Below, one piece after another: positions 44,101-53,476 of a stretch of 64,000 bases of DNA. The position numbers and the translations under genes were made by a program. Position 1 is the first letter of the stretch. Each line of letters begins with the position of its first letter. Under the pieces are notes generated by a model. The model made no database searches. It was not told the DNA's origin and saw nothing but the letters and a program-made list of their open reading frames with translations. The stretch is from Hypoxylon rubiginosum (lineage: Eukaryota; Ascomycota; Sordariomycetes; Xylariales; Hypoxylaceae), in NCBI GenBank assembly GCA_902806565.1, contig CADCXA010000019.1, positions 62,001 through 126,000 on the forward strand, read 5' to 3'.

Positions 44101-44458
44101 TAGCAAGGAAGATCAAGACCGAAAGACGGTCGCACGTACCCGTACTCGTAGTCGTAACCGAACCCCTTCGACGCGTGACCTTCGCTCGCAAGAACGATCT
44201 CAAGGACATCGATCCAACTCTACACCCCGACAAGCCCAGTCCTCGTCCTCGAAGAAACCACGCGATAAGAAGAAGAACTTGTACTCTGCTGCAGGAGACT
44301 TTGGCAGCTTGCCGAACTTGTCGCCTCCGTCCGTCGAATCTTCCACGGTTGCCCACACAGGACATTCCATGGAGGATCTGCCACGAGATGTGACCGAGAA
44401 CAACGCTCCGACTGAGGCTGGCCGACGCCGACGTATTCGCCGTCCCTCTCGCATGTAG
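41141..44458 (+). CDS. Long disordered protein with Cys-pair motif, function unknown
   Basis: Exon 1 (41141-41172, MNLLRGRCRSK) joins exon 2 at 41305 in phase (donor GTAAGT, branch CTAAT, acceptor GATAG). A second likely intron is 44019-44093 (GTAAGC, branch CTGAC, GCAG): it is 75 nt, a multiple of three with no stop, so both spliced (about 1036 aa) and unspliced (1061 aa) forms are open. The protein is rich in Ser, Pro, Arg and Lys, with an in-frame PTRE repeat near residue 130, a His/Cys-rich patch (CQHHYHCNCTLHHDRCHYEG), and a possible zinc site near residues 376-412: HCHFCAACG followed by YCHRC. A single ordered region precedes it (KKCEEHYKKAQ). The C-terminus is Arg-rich (RRRRIRRPSRM). 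I do not recognise the family. Confidence 0.78.
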
Positions 44459-45200
44459 GCGACACATCTGTTTTCGTCGCATCGAATTGTCCCTATATAC
44501 AAGAATCGCCTCATTGTTCGTTGCACATACGCTGTCAGCAACGCTAGAACACCCACCAACTGCTACGAAGCTTGCATTCTGCGATGCTAGTACAGTTAAA
44601 ACCTTCTGAACAACATTGGCCTCCGATATCCGACCAGGGATACGTTCTCTTTGCAACAATGTCTCTACCGACTGCTCTCGACAACGATGAACTCTGGACG
44701 TATTCTTGGTGATACGACCCAGTGGTTTTTAATCAAGTTATGGAAAAGTCAGGATAGGGGTTGGATGGCCTGCCGGCTTCGGCACTTCTTGTTCCTTCCC
44801 CCCTTTTTAAAAAATTAATTTTGTAGGATGTAGTAGCTCTTTTGCTACGTTGTTGTGTTGTATATGCATTTCTCGCAAAGATAGGGCTTGCTTAGTTGCA
44901 CTCACACCTGGTGTGCTGTGGACTGTACTTAGCTGAGCATGGGAGTGGGAATGAGCAAAATCAAAGCAGGAGTCTACGTCCGTGTACGAAGTAGATACCG
45001 GTAATAATGAAAAATTCATACATGATTGCGAAACCGTGATTTTCACAGCATCTTAGTAGTGAGAAACTTCTTGTGTGTATATTGTTTGGAGTATTAATAC
45101 TCCTGGCTAACTGATATATACCTGTACTATACTTAGGCTTAATTAAGAAGCGAAACTTCCAATCATGGCAATGGACGAACTAAAAGCCCTGGATGCTTAA
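44459..45200. other. Intergenic region upstream of tRNA-Thr
   Basis: About 740 bases with no supported protein gene; open frames on the minus strand here are shadows of the preceding gene's 3' end or unsupported. Confidence 0.45.
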
Positions 45201-45298
45201 GCCCGCTTGGCACAGCGGTAATGCGCCTCACTAGTATCAGGAGATTCTACTGAGAAAAGCAAATGAGGAGATGACTGGTTCGACTCCAGTAGTGGGCA
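45201..45298 (+). tRNA. tRNA-Thr (AGU anticodon), intron-containing
   Basis: The acceptor stem 45201-45207 pairs with 45291-45297 over seven positions (one G-U). The D-arm is 45210-45224 with GG in the loop. The anticodon stem 45226-45230 pairs perfectly with 45264-45268. The anticodon loop reads C-T-AGT-A, then a 26-nt intron (45237-45262) begins one base 3' of the anticodon, the standard eukaryotic position. The variable loop is five bases. The T-arm is a perfect five-pair stem with loop TTCGACT, giving a good B box. The discriminator base is A at 45298. A T-run follows. Confidence 0.93.
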
Positions 45299-45319
45299 TT
45301 CCTTTTTTCCCTTTTTTTC
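45299..45319 (+). terminator. RNA polymerase III termination T-runs
   Basis: T-runs (six and seven Ts) immediately follow the tRNA gene, as expected for Pol III termination. Confidence 0.75.
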
Positions 45320-45923
45320 AAATTTGGTTTCCCCCTTTTCTATATTCGTTCATATAAATTAATTATATGTATTTTATCAATTAGCTTCCTCTTTAATAAG
45401 AGTGGGACTCTAAGAATACCTATTCTTAAACGTCCTTTGTTTTGTATTCGCATTCTTTTGGACTGGCAATTTTAGTGACATTTTCCACCGAGTCAACTCA
45501 CGGATCTGATGATCACAGGTACGAATGTTGTCAGAACCTTCCACTGAAGACAGAGAGATGGCATTCTTCGATTTCATAGCATGAGCTTCCTACAGACTTC
45601 AGTGGTCATTAAGTGCTATGCTGCTTATTCACCGATATTGTTACAGTTGCTTTTCTCTCTACTATCCACCTACCCTCCTTAAAACCAACACTGCTCAATA
45701 AATCACACGGAATGAAAAAGGAATATGCTTTTTGATTTCCTGCCTCGCATTTTTTGGTATATGTACATGGCCAACCTTTTGAAGGCTGCTTTTCCTCAGC
45801 CCAACCAGCAGGTGTACAAATCAGATTGATCGTAGACGCCACGTATCACTAATAAGTTCTCGTTGTATCCCTTATTTTTCCTGCGTATACCCTCTCCACG
45901 TCTATATCGTCCGGTTAGTTACA
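45320..45923. other. Intergenic region between tRNA-Thr and STT3
   Basis: About 600 bases; no gene supported. Contains the STT3 3' flank. Confidence 0.45.
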
Positions 45924-48411
45924 TTAGTCTACTCGTAGGACTCGGGGTCCCCGCTTCTTAGTAGCCTTCTTCTTCTTGTGTCCCCTCTCGAAAGAGGCGG
46001 CCGACGCGTGGTCTCGGCCCACGTTGTCGAGATCCTTCACCTTGTAGATTCGGATAATCCAGTTCTCGCTGGTGTACGCTTCCTCGAGCGAATTGAGAAC
46101 CGGGCTCTGGTCAGGAAGACGAGCACCTCGGACACGATCCTGAGCCTGTCCGGGAGGGAAGAGCGATGCGTAGTTGTAGTATGACATCTTGTACCTAATT
46201 TGAGGGGAAGAAAAAACGTTAGTAAAAAATACTTTCAGCGAAATCGGGCCGGATTGAAACTTACATCAAGCTGTTCTTCATGGTTTCCGAAGCCTGGTCA
46301 TCAACCCTGTATTCGCCTCTGGGTGTGAAGAAATCGCGCTCCTTAACCTCATCAGGCCAGATACCTTCAGCAATTCTCACCATCCACAGGAACTTGTTGA
46401 TATCGTCACCCGAATAGCCAAGAAGACCGCCGAATACGACCAGGACGTAGTCAACTTCGTGCTGGCGCATGATTGGGTAGCTCACTTCCTCCCGAGAACT
46501 CATGGCCTTGCCGACGGTGGCGATGTGGGTGTTGTTCCAGGTATTGTTATCAACGAGGGTAGGACGGTCGGCCATACCACCAATTTGGTAACCATAATCC
46601 CACCAGGACATGATCTTGGCATCCTCGTGCGTGTTCTGTCGAAGCCATTGGTAGGCCTCACGGTAATCGTCGATGATATGTTGGCTGCCATCCGGCATCT
46701 TGCTTGCCAAGACAACAGACGGAGACGAATAAGCGTTCGAAGTTACCCAGGTGCAGTGCTGGACGAAGATGAGAAGGTAGAGTGTCATGCATCCAGCCAC
46801 GAAGCCCTTGGACAAGTAGCTGTAGATGCCTACTACAGGTTGAGATGCGGTTCGCAACACGCCGTGTTTCTTCTTTGTAGCAGCGGAATCCGCGGTTTCC
46901 TCTTCTACGCCCGCAGGCTCAGGCGATTTGGCAACGAGGAATGTGTCGAGAAGCTGGGAAACAGCAATAGCAGCAGCCACGCACACGACAGGTGTAAGAG
47001 TAAGCATCAATCGCACCATGACACCGGCGAAGTAACTTCCAAATAGGGAGTACACGATGATGAAGACATGCTCGTCCTCTAGTCTCTGGAAGCAGAGGTA
47101 GACACCAGCTGGGAAGAGCCAGATCAGCATGTTGAGGTCGAAGAAGAAGGCTGGCCACGCGGTCGGCTGGTGCTCAGACACGGATGCAATGATTGGAATA
47201 TGAATCTTGGCGTAGCCGGTGTCCCACAGAGAGTAGAATCGACCAGACCAAGGAGCAATCCATCCGAAGGTAGTGAGGCCTACCAGGGCGAGAACCGCAA
47301 GGCCAAACACGCCACCGAGACCAGCATAGAGGAAAGTCTGGAATTGGCGGCTCGGGACAGCCGAGCGGACATACTCGAGGAATGCCACAAGTTGCAGGAA
47401 GCCGAAGATACCTAAGGCGGGCATGTGCTCGCTAGTGCGGACCGGCAGGAAGCCGACGAAGGGAATCTGCATGCTAGCCAAGGTTCCAAGGGCGTACCAC
47501 GTGGTATACGAGGTATAGAGACGCATGCTGAATCTGCCCATGCAGATGAGGACGAATGCGTGCAGAGGAACCAAACACGTAATGAAGGCGTATCCACCCC
47601 ACGAAGCCACCATGTAACCGTAGAACAGAGCGCAGAGAGCACCCCATAGCACGGAACCCAACTTCAAGGCCTTGATCCAGAGATAGAAAGTGAAAACCAA
47701 AAGGAAAATGGCGATGGCCTCGTTATCGTAGGAACCAGCAACGGATCTTGAGATGTAACCCGGGGTAATGCCCATAAAAGCTGCAGCCAGAAGGCCGGCG
47801 GATGGGGAGGTGGTCATCTCATTGGTAAGGAGGTAGGCCGCGAATGCGGTCAGACCGGAGAAGGCTGGGGCCAGAAGCACACAGATGTTCCTGATGTCGA
47901 TGGGAACAGTTAGGGCTCGTAGGATATGATAGATGACACCACTTGTGACCATCAGACCGGGATAGAGCGTGCCTCCGGTAACTCGACCGAGTGGGTGCCA
48001 TGTTCGATCGTCAAACCAGTCCCAGAAATCGTAGAATCCGTGGGCGACGAGATACTTTGTTGCTCGGAAGTTGAACCACGGGTCGACTACATATGGGGAA
48101 GGCGATTGTTAGAGAGAACGGTACGTAGGCAAGGGAAGGGGAAGGATTGGGAGCTGCTGGAATGGGAAATTGACTAACACTCGTGGATGATACTCTCGAA
48201 GCCTATGGGGTGGTAAGTTAGCAAGGCGATAATTCAGCTCGAGGAGGAAGAACAAAAACCCACGAATGACGGAGAACAGTCGACTTGCGACTGCGGCACC
48301 GGCAATGAAACAGAGAATAATAACCCGTAACAATGTCTTGGTGCTCTGGTTCTTGCCCAGGTTGACGAGCAGGTCGACGGGAGAGGAGCTGGCTTCTGTT
48401 GCGACAGCCAT
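45924..48411 (-). CDS. STT3: Oligosaccharyltransferase catalytic subunit STT3
   Basis: Catalytic membrane subunit that transfers the lipid-linked glycan to Asn-X-Ser/Thr sites in the ER lumen. Exons 48411-48264, 48202-48179 (24 nt), 48086-46265 and 46194-45924 join to 754 residues, normal for fungi. The 24-nt exon 2 encodes most of RFESIIHE, which leads into FDPWFNFRATKYLV with the conserved DxW-type first luminal loop. About 11-13 hydrophobic segments follow. The catalytic signature KIMSWWDYGYQIGGMADRPT (about residues 545-560) and NNTWNNTHIATVGKAM, itself carrying sequons, are intact. The last exon contains YKMSYYNYASLFP and a Lys-rich tail KKKKATKKRGPR. Two short introns isolate the tiny exon 2. 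Confidence 0.96.
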
Positions 48412-49476
48412 TGTGGAAGGTTGTTGCCTTTGGACAATGCAACTATGTGGTACGTGTCGTCAACATTTGAAAACGGCGTTGCGGAAGATGCAGGGTGCGT
48501 TTGGGGGAGTTTTGACGATATGATGTTGAATTTCGTTCTCGTTCTTGGCTGCAATGGAAATAAAACCGGGGACCTAAGAGTTAGAGGACAGCTGGAGCTT
48601 TCAAACCTTCCGCGCGTCGCTGCAACAGGAGAGCTCCAGCGGTCCAGTGGCCTGTGTCCGTGCTTACAGGGGTCCCAATTGAACTGAGATGAACGGTACC
48701 TTACCTAAGGTACCTAACACAAGGCTAACCAATCAGAAATAATAAAAGCGGAACTAATCGAGTACATACATTATTATACAATTAAGGTGAGGAACTAGGT
48801 ACCTTTATAACGATAGCAGCTTATGACCATCATTGAAAGACATGAAGATATGTATAATAATGCATGTATATTAGCAATGTGCAGCATATATGTAGTGTCT
48901 TTTAACGGCCTAGACTCATGGACTGGTTATATATCCCATTCATCTGGTTGCCTGCCGAGGTGCTAACTATCTATCATCTTCCTTATATTACCTCAAACCA
49001 CTCTCTCCTATTATACCTGATGTCTGAGCCAATACTCTGTAAGAACACCATGTAGACACGCAGGAGTAGACAACTTTTCTCTTCTCTTCTTTAAAAATAC
49101 ACATATATAGTTAAAACTATGCAAAGTCTGAAGGCGAAGAAACAGGGCAGAAATTCACTCAACGGAGCTGAACGGAGCCATGAGAAGCCATACCATAAAA
49201 CGATATGTCAGACCTGGCAAAGTCCCAGTGGTCTAGGTTAGCATAAATCTTGGTATTGTACACATGTACAGCGTGAAACCCAATGAAATCTATGAGGTGG
49301 TTTTTCGGATGGCATCGCAATCGTATGAATACACAGAGCCCGCAAAGTCGTCATCCGAGGAACGACCTTGATCCAACTTTCGATGCTGAGCTCCCTTCCC
49401 AGCTACTTCTCCCCCTCCCCGTCGACTCTATCGTGTTTCCCGTGCGCAGCGAGTCCCATAATTATTATTACATCCC
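48412..49476. other. Intergenic region: STT3 promoter and ATP synthase e 3' flank
   Basis: About 1.07 kb without a supported gene. The word cluster 'ggtaccttacctaaggtacctaac' lies at 48698-48719 and 'ctaggtacctt' at 48795-48805. AT-rich toward 48830-49130. Confidence 0.45.
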
Positions 49477-49899
49477 TTACGGATTCTGCGCCGCCAGCTC
49501 GTTGAAGTAGGCTTCCAGGTCGAATTTGGGATCCATCGGGTCTTGGTCCACTAATGGTTGTTTGTCAGTATCTAACCACCTCCGATCCACAGGCAGGTAT
49601 AAACGTACGAGCACTCTTTGTCGGGGGTGTCGGGTTCTTGGACTTGACATATTCGGCGCGGGCTTGCTCTATTAATTGTTGCTTGTGTGCGTATTCCCTC
49701 TTCGCTGCGGCGGCTCGTGTCGTCGAGTTGATCGATCTCTGGTGCGTGAAGCCGTAGAAGACGCCGAAGGCAAGAGCCGAGTACCGGAGCACCTGGAAGC
49801 AAATGCTGTCAGTTTTTTGACCCCGTCACGATACCCGGGCGTACGGGGATCGAAGTAGCCGGGGAAAAAACATACGTTGACTCCCGATGTGGTAGACAT
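49477..49899 (-). CDS. TIM11: ATP synthase subunit e (TIM11/ATP21)
   Basis: Small inner-membrane subunit of the mitochondrial F1Fo ATP synthase, needed for its dimerisation and cristae shape. Exons 49899-49876, 49792-49609 and 49550-49477 join in phase to 93 residues. The N-terminus reads STTSGVN then VLRYSALAFGVFYGFTHQ, the single membrane segment with the GxxxG-like face used for dimer contacts. A basic, coiled segment AAAAKREYAHKQQLIEQARA follows. The last exon gives LDQDPMDPKFDLEAYFNEL. The eight-codon first exon is supported by donor GTATGT and by the family N-terminus. It is divergent from the dynein intermediate chain gene. Confidence 0.92.
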
Positions 49900-50614
49900 T
49901 GGACCGGTAAATAGCGCGAACGCTTCAGAGAGGGAACGAGGGATCAATTAGCGATGCACGGATAGGCGATTGGATGCCAATTGGCCCTGTTCCAAGGGGA
50001 AGATATTATCGAGGGTTGGTGGTGCAAGATATGAGGTGGAATTGGTGAGAGCGTGTTACGGATCTATGGACGGCGTCGGGAAATTTCGTAGGCATATTTT
50101 TTTCCCCCCAAGCGCAGAAGCAAGCCACTGTCTTCTGCCACTGCTGCCACAGCTAAACAGGGGGCCGCTAGGTACACGTAAAGATACCTGCTGAGCTTAG
50201 TAAGTGGGACAAGGAGCTAGACACGCTATAGCTGTACTGGCCAATCACGGGTCTTTTGTAGTTTTGAGCTTCGGGTACTTGCCTAAGTACCGTCCGATTA
50301 ATGAGCTGTACCTGCACTATCGGCCGTCGCGATGCCCGACAAAGAAACGCGCATCGTTAAACTCCAAATTTCCCATTAAGGACTTAGTCCAGATTTAGAT
50401 TTCCATTATACCCAACACGTTCAACGCCAGGGGCATTATCCTTTTCGAATCTACTGCGCTCCATCGAACAGACTGCGGAAACACGGAACTCGACCATTTA
50501 TCGACCTACCTACCATAACCGACCGATTCCCTAGTACGACCTAGATCTCGTAAGGGGCACTCCTATATCTAACTAAGGAGAAGCACCCCGGTATGGGGCT
50601 TGGTGGAGGACAAG
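49900..50614. promoter_or_regulatory. Divergent promoter region of TIM11 and dynein intermediate chain
   Basis: About 715 bases between two divergent starts. A CCAAT-type word ('ggccaatcac') lies at 50239-50248. No additional gene recognised. Confidence 0.45.
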
Positions 50615-52808
50615 ATGCAACAAAGACGTGATGAGATTCTAGCAAAGAAAGCAAAGCTCGCCGAGCTCAAGCGACAACGAGAACTAAGGGCGAACCATGC
50701 CGCTACTGCTGCTAGAACAAGCATAGGCGGGCCTAGCGACGTCAGTCCCAATCTTCGGAAATATTCTTTGTCTACTTTTCCCACCTTGCTAACTAACATG
50801 GCAGCTGATTTCCCCCACTCCGGGTCGCGACAATCGGAAAGTCATCGAGTCCCTGATTAATAGTCTAGTAGGCGACAGCAGGCCTGCCTCTTCCACAACC
50901 GGCGCCGCTTCTCCTGGCCCGCGAGGCAGCCGTCCCAACAGTGTCTTCAGCGCCGACGACCTAAGCGGTGAGCATTCCGAATATGCTTCCCAGGCAAACG
51001 GCCAGCCCGCCTCTTCGCAGCCACCGCAAGTCTTGACCACCGTCTCTCTCCAAACCATATTCGAGTGCCCGCCATCACCCGTAAAAGAAGTATTTTCCTA
51101 CAGCAAGGGCGTCCAGACTGCAGATGACTGGACGCCGCCCGCTACCCGGTCCCGAGCTTTCTCGGAACTCGACGAAGATGATCTTCCTCCCGGCTTAACG
51201 TCCACCCCCAGCAAGCGGCTGAGCAGGTGGAAACGTGACAGGGAAGAAGAGTTGCGCCAAAATCTACGGCTAGAGATCGAGGAGGAGTTGAAGGCTGCCC
51301 GCGAACTAGTTACGGATGGGCCTCTACAAACTAGTTCCGTTGCGACGTCGAATTTCCCGGCTAGGGCATTAAATAATGAGGAACTCGCAGCCGTCGTGGC
51401 ATCCGACGAGTTTGTGGACTTTGTCGAGCGTTCGACCAAAGTTATCGAGCGAGCTCTCGATATTAGCAACGAATACGATATCCTCACGGATTATTCGCTC
51501 CAGGCCCATGATATCGAAGACGAGGATGAGCAGGCGGGCAACACGGGCGGCAAAGGCCGACGGCGGGTCAAAGAAGTCGTTCAATTTTACGATGAACGGT
51601 GGTCCAAGAAGCGCATGATTAGTAGCATTGACTTTTCGCCCAAATTCCCCGAGCTCTTACTCGCATCCTATACCAAAAATCCATCCGCTCCCCACGACCC
51701 CGACGGCATTGTACAAGTATGGAATCAACACCTCCACGACCGACCCGAGTTCCTCTTCCACGCCCAATCCGATATCCTCACCGCCAAATTCTCTCCTTTC
51801 CACCCTAATCTAATCATCGGCGGCACCTATTCCGGCCAGGTCCTCCTCTGGGATACCCGGGCCAAATCCGCCCCCGTGCAGAAGACGCCCCTGACGGGCT
51901 CGGGCCACTCGCACCCCGTGTACTCGGTCGACATCGTCGGCACGCAGAACGCGAACAACATCATCTCGGTGTCGACGGACGGCGCCTTCTGCGTGTGGAG
52001 CGTCGACATGCTCTCGCAGCCGCAGGAATCGCTGACGCTGACGACGCCCCTCCCCGGCAAGTTCGAGGACCTCGCGCCCACGGCCATGGCCTTCCCCCAG
52101 GCCGACCCGACCTACTTCCTCGTCGGCTCCGAGGAGGGGCCCATCTACCCGTGCCACCGCTACGACCGCGCCGGCGCCAAGGCCGGCGTCGACTCCCGCG
52201 TCTCGTACAAGGGCCACGCCGCCCCCGTCATGAGCGTCGGCTTCCACCCGGCCCGCGGCCCCGTCGACCTCGGCGACCTCGTGCTCTCCTCGTCCCTCGA
52301 CTGGTCCGTTAAGCTGTGGAAGGTCCGGGCCCCCGCCGCTACTAGTACCATCGCCCTCTCGGCCGACAAGGGCGGAAGCGGCGCGACCAGCGGCGGCGTC
52401 GGCGGTTCCTACGCCGTCCCGCCGCTCCTCGACTTCGTGCGCGAGGACGTCGTCTACGACGCCGCCTGGTCCCCCGTGCGCCCCGGCGTGTTCGCTTTGG
52501 TAGACGGCGCCGGCGCCCTCGAGCTCTGGGACCTGACGCTCGAGACCGAGATACCCGTCGCCCGCATCTCCCCTTCGCCGCGCAAGGACGGCCGCCCCTT
52601 GCTCAGCAAGAGCCTCAACAAGGTAGCCTGGGAGCCGGCCGACGGCCGGAGGCTGGCCACGGGGGGCATCGACGCGGCCGTCACCGTCTTCGAGGTCGGG
52701 CCCGATCTTGGGGGTAAGGATGCCGTACGCCCCGACGAGTGGAACAGCGTCAAGAAGCTCGTCGCACGGCTTGAGGCTGTGGGTGGCGGGTTGGCTGGCT
52801 TTGCGTGA
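50615..52808 (+). CDS. Cytoplasmic dynein intermediate chain
   Basis: WD40 subunit that links the dynein motor to dynactin and the light chains for minus-end transport on microtubules. Exons 50615-50740 and 50805-52808 give 709 residues. The N-terminus RRDEILAKKAKLAELKRQRE is the classic dynactin (p150)-binding coiled coil. SLQTIFECPPSPVKEVFSYS and KGVQTADDW follow, in the region that binds light chains. A charged helix EEELRQNLRLEIEEELKAAREL comes next. The WD40 propeller runs from about residue 305 to 690 (for example VVQFYDERWSKKRMISSIDF, GTYSGQVLLWDTR, SSSLDWSVKLWKV). The upstream GTG-containing extension is not needed; the ATG at 50615 matches the family start. GC content rises abruptly from about 51840 to the end. 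Confidence 0.94.
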
Positions 52809-53476
52809 GTAGGTAGGTAGGGAAGGAAAAAAACCAATGCAATACAATGCAAAACACAACAAGGCTTGGATCTTGGAAGGGAGGCAGGAGGGAACCAAGT
52901 TTCATGTTTAAGGGGCGGAGGTGCGTTTGGAGAGGGAGGGGGTTTGCACTCTTGTTCTCGAACCTTGCGCGAGTTTTTGTTCAGGAGTAGCACAGTAAGT
53001 TGCTTACTTACTTACCTTTTGTACAGGCGTCGACCTGAATGAAGAAAACTTGAAAGATTATACCCGGCCCGAAAGAATGGCATTTTGTTCGAGTTACGAG
53101 ATGAGAACGAGACGAGACGTGGGGTGGGTGTATGGGTGTATTAGGATATCTCGAACAACAAAACGGGAGACCTTTCTTGCTCGACTGGATGGAATGGAAT
53201 GGATGGATGTTTAGAGATCATTGCTCTATCATTAACTAAACTACCTACATAAAACTATCGTATTACGAAAGTATCGATAGAACGTCTTGTTGTTCTTTGG
53301 GCTACCTCTCGATGCATCGTAGTAATGCATTATCCTAATAAAACATTTCCGAGCGTCAAGACCATGCATGCATCTACATTGCTCTAACGTAAAGGCTTTC
53401 CTTTCTCCTTTCCCCATAGAAGACCGTATTCATTATCCCCCGTGCGTGATCCGTCTGATACGAAGGGCCTCTTTCC
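52809..53476. other. Convergent 3' region between dynein intermediate chain and NUP159
   Basis: About 670 bases of ordinary or AT-leaning sequence between two GC-rich gene ends. It contains 'gaatgg/gatgg' repeats near 53188-53207. It should hold both polyadenylation regions. Confidence 0.45.

Noticed and set aside
51810..52898. 362-codon minus-strand frame opposite the dynein intermediate chain
   Set aside because: Shadow frame in the GC-rich 3' half of the gene; low-complexity translation.
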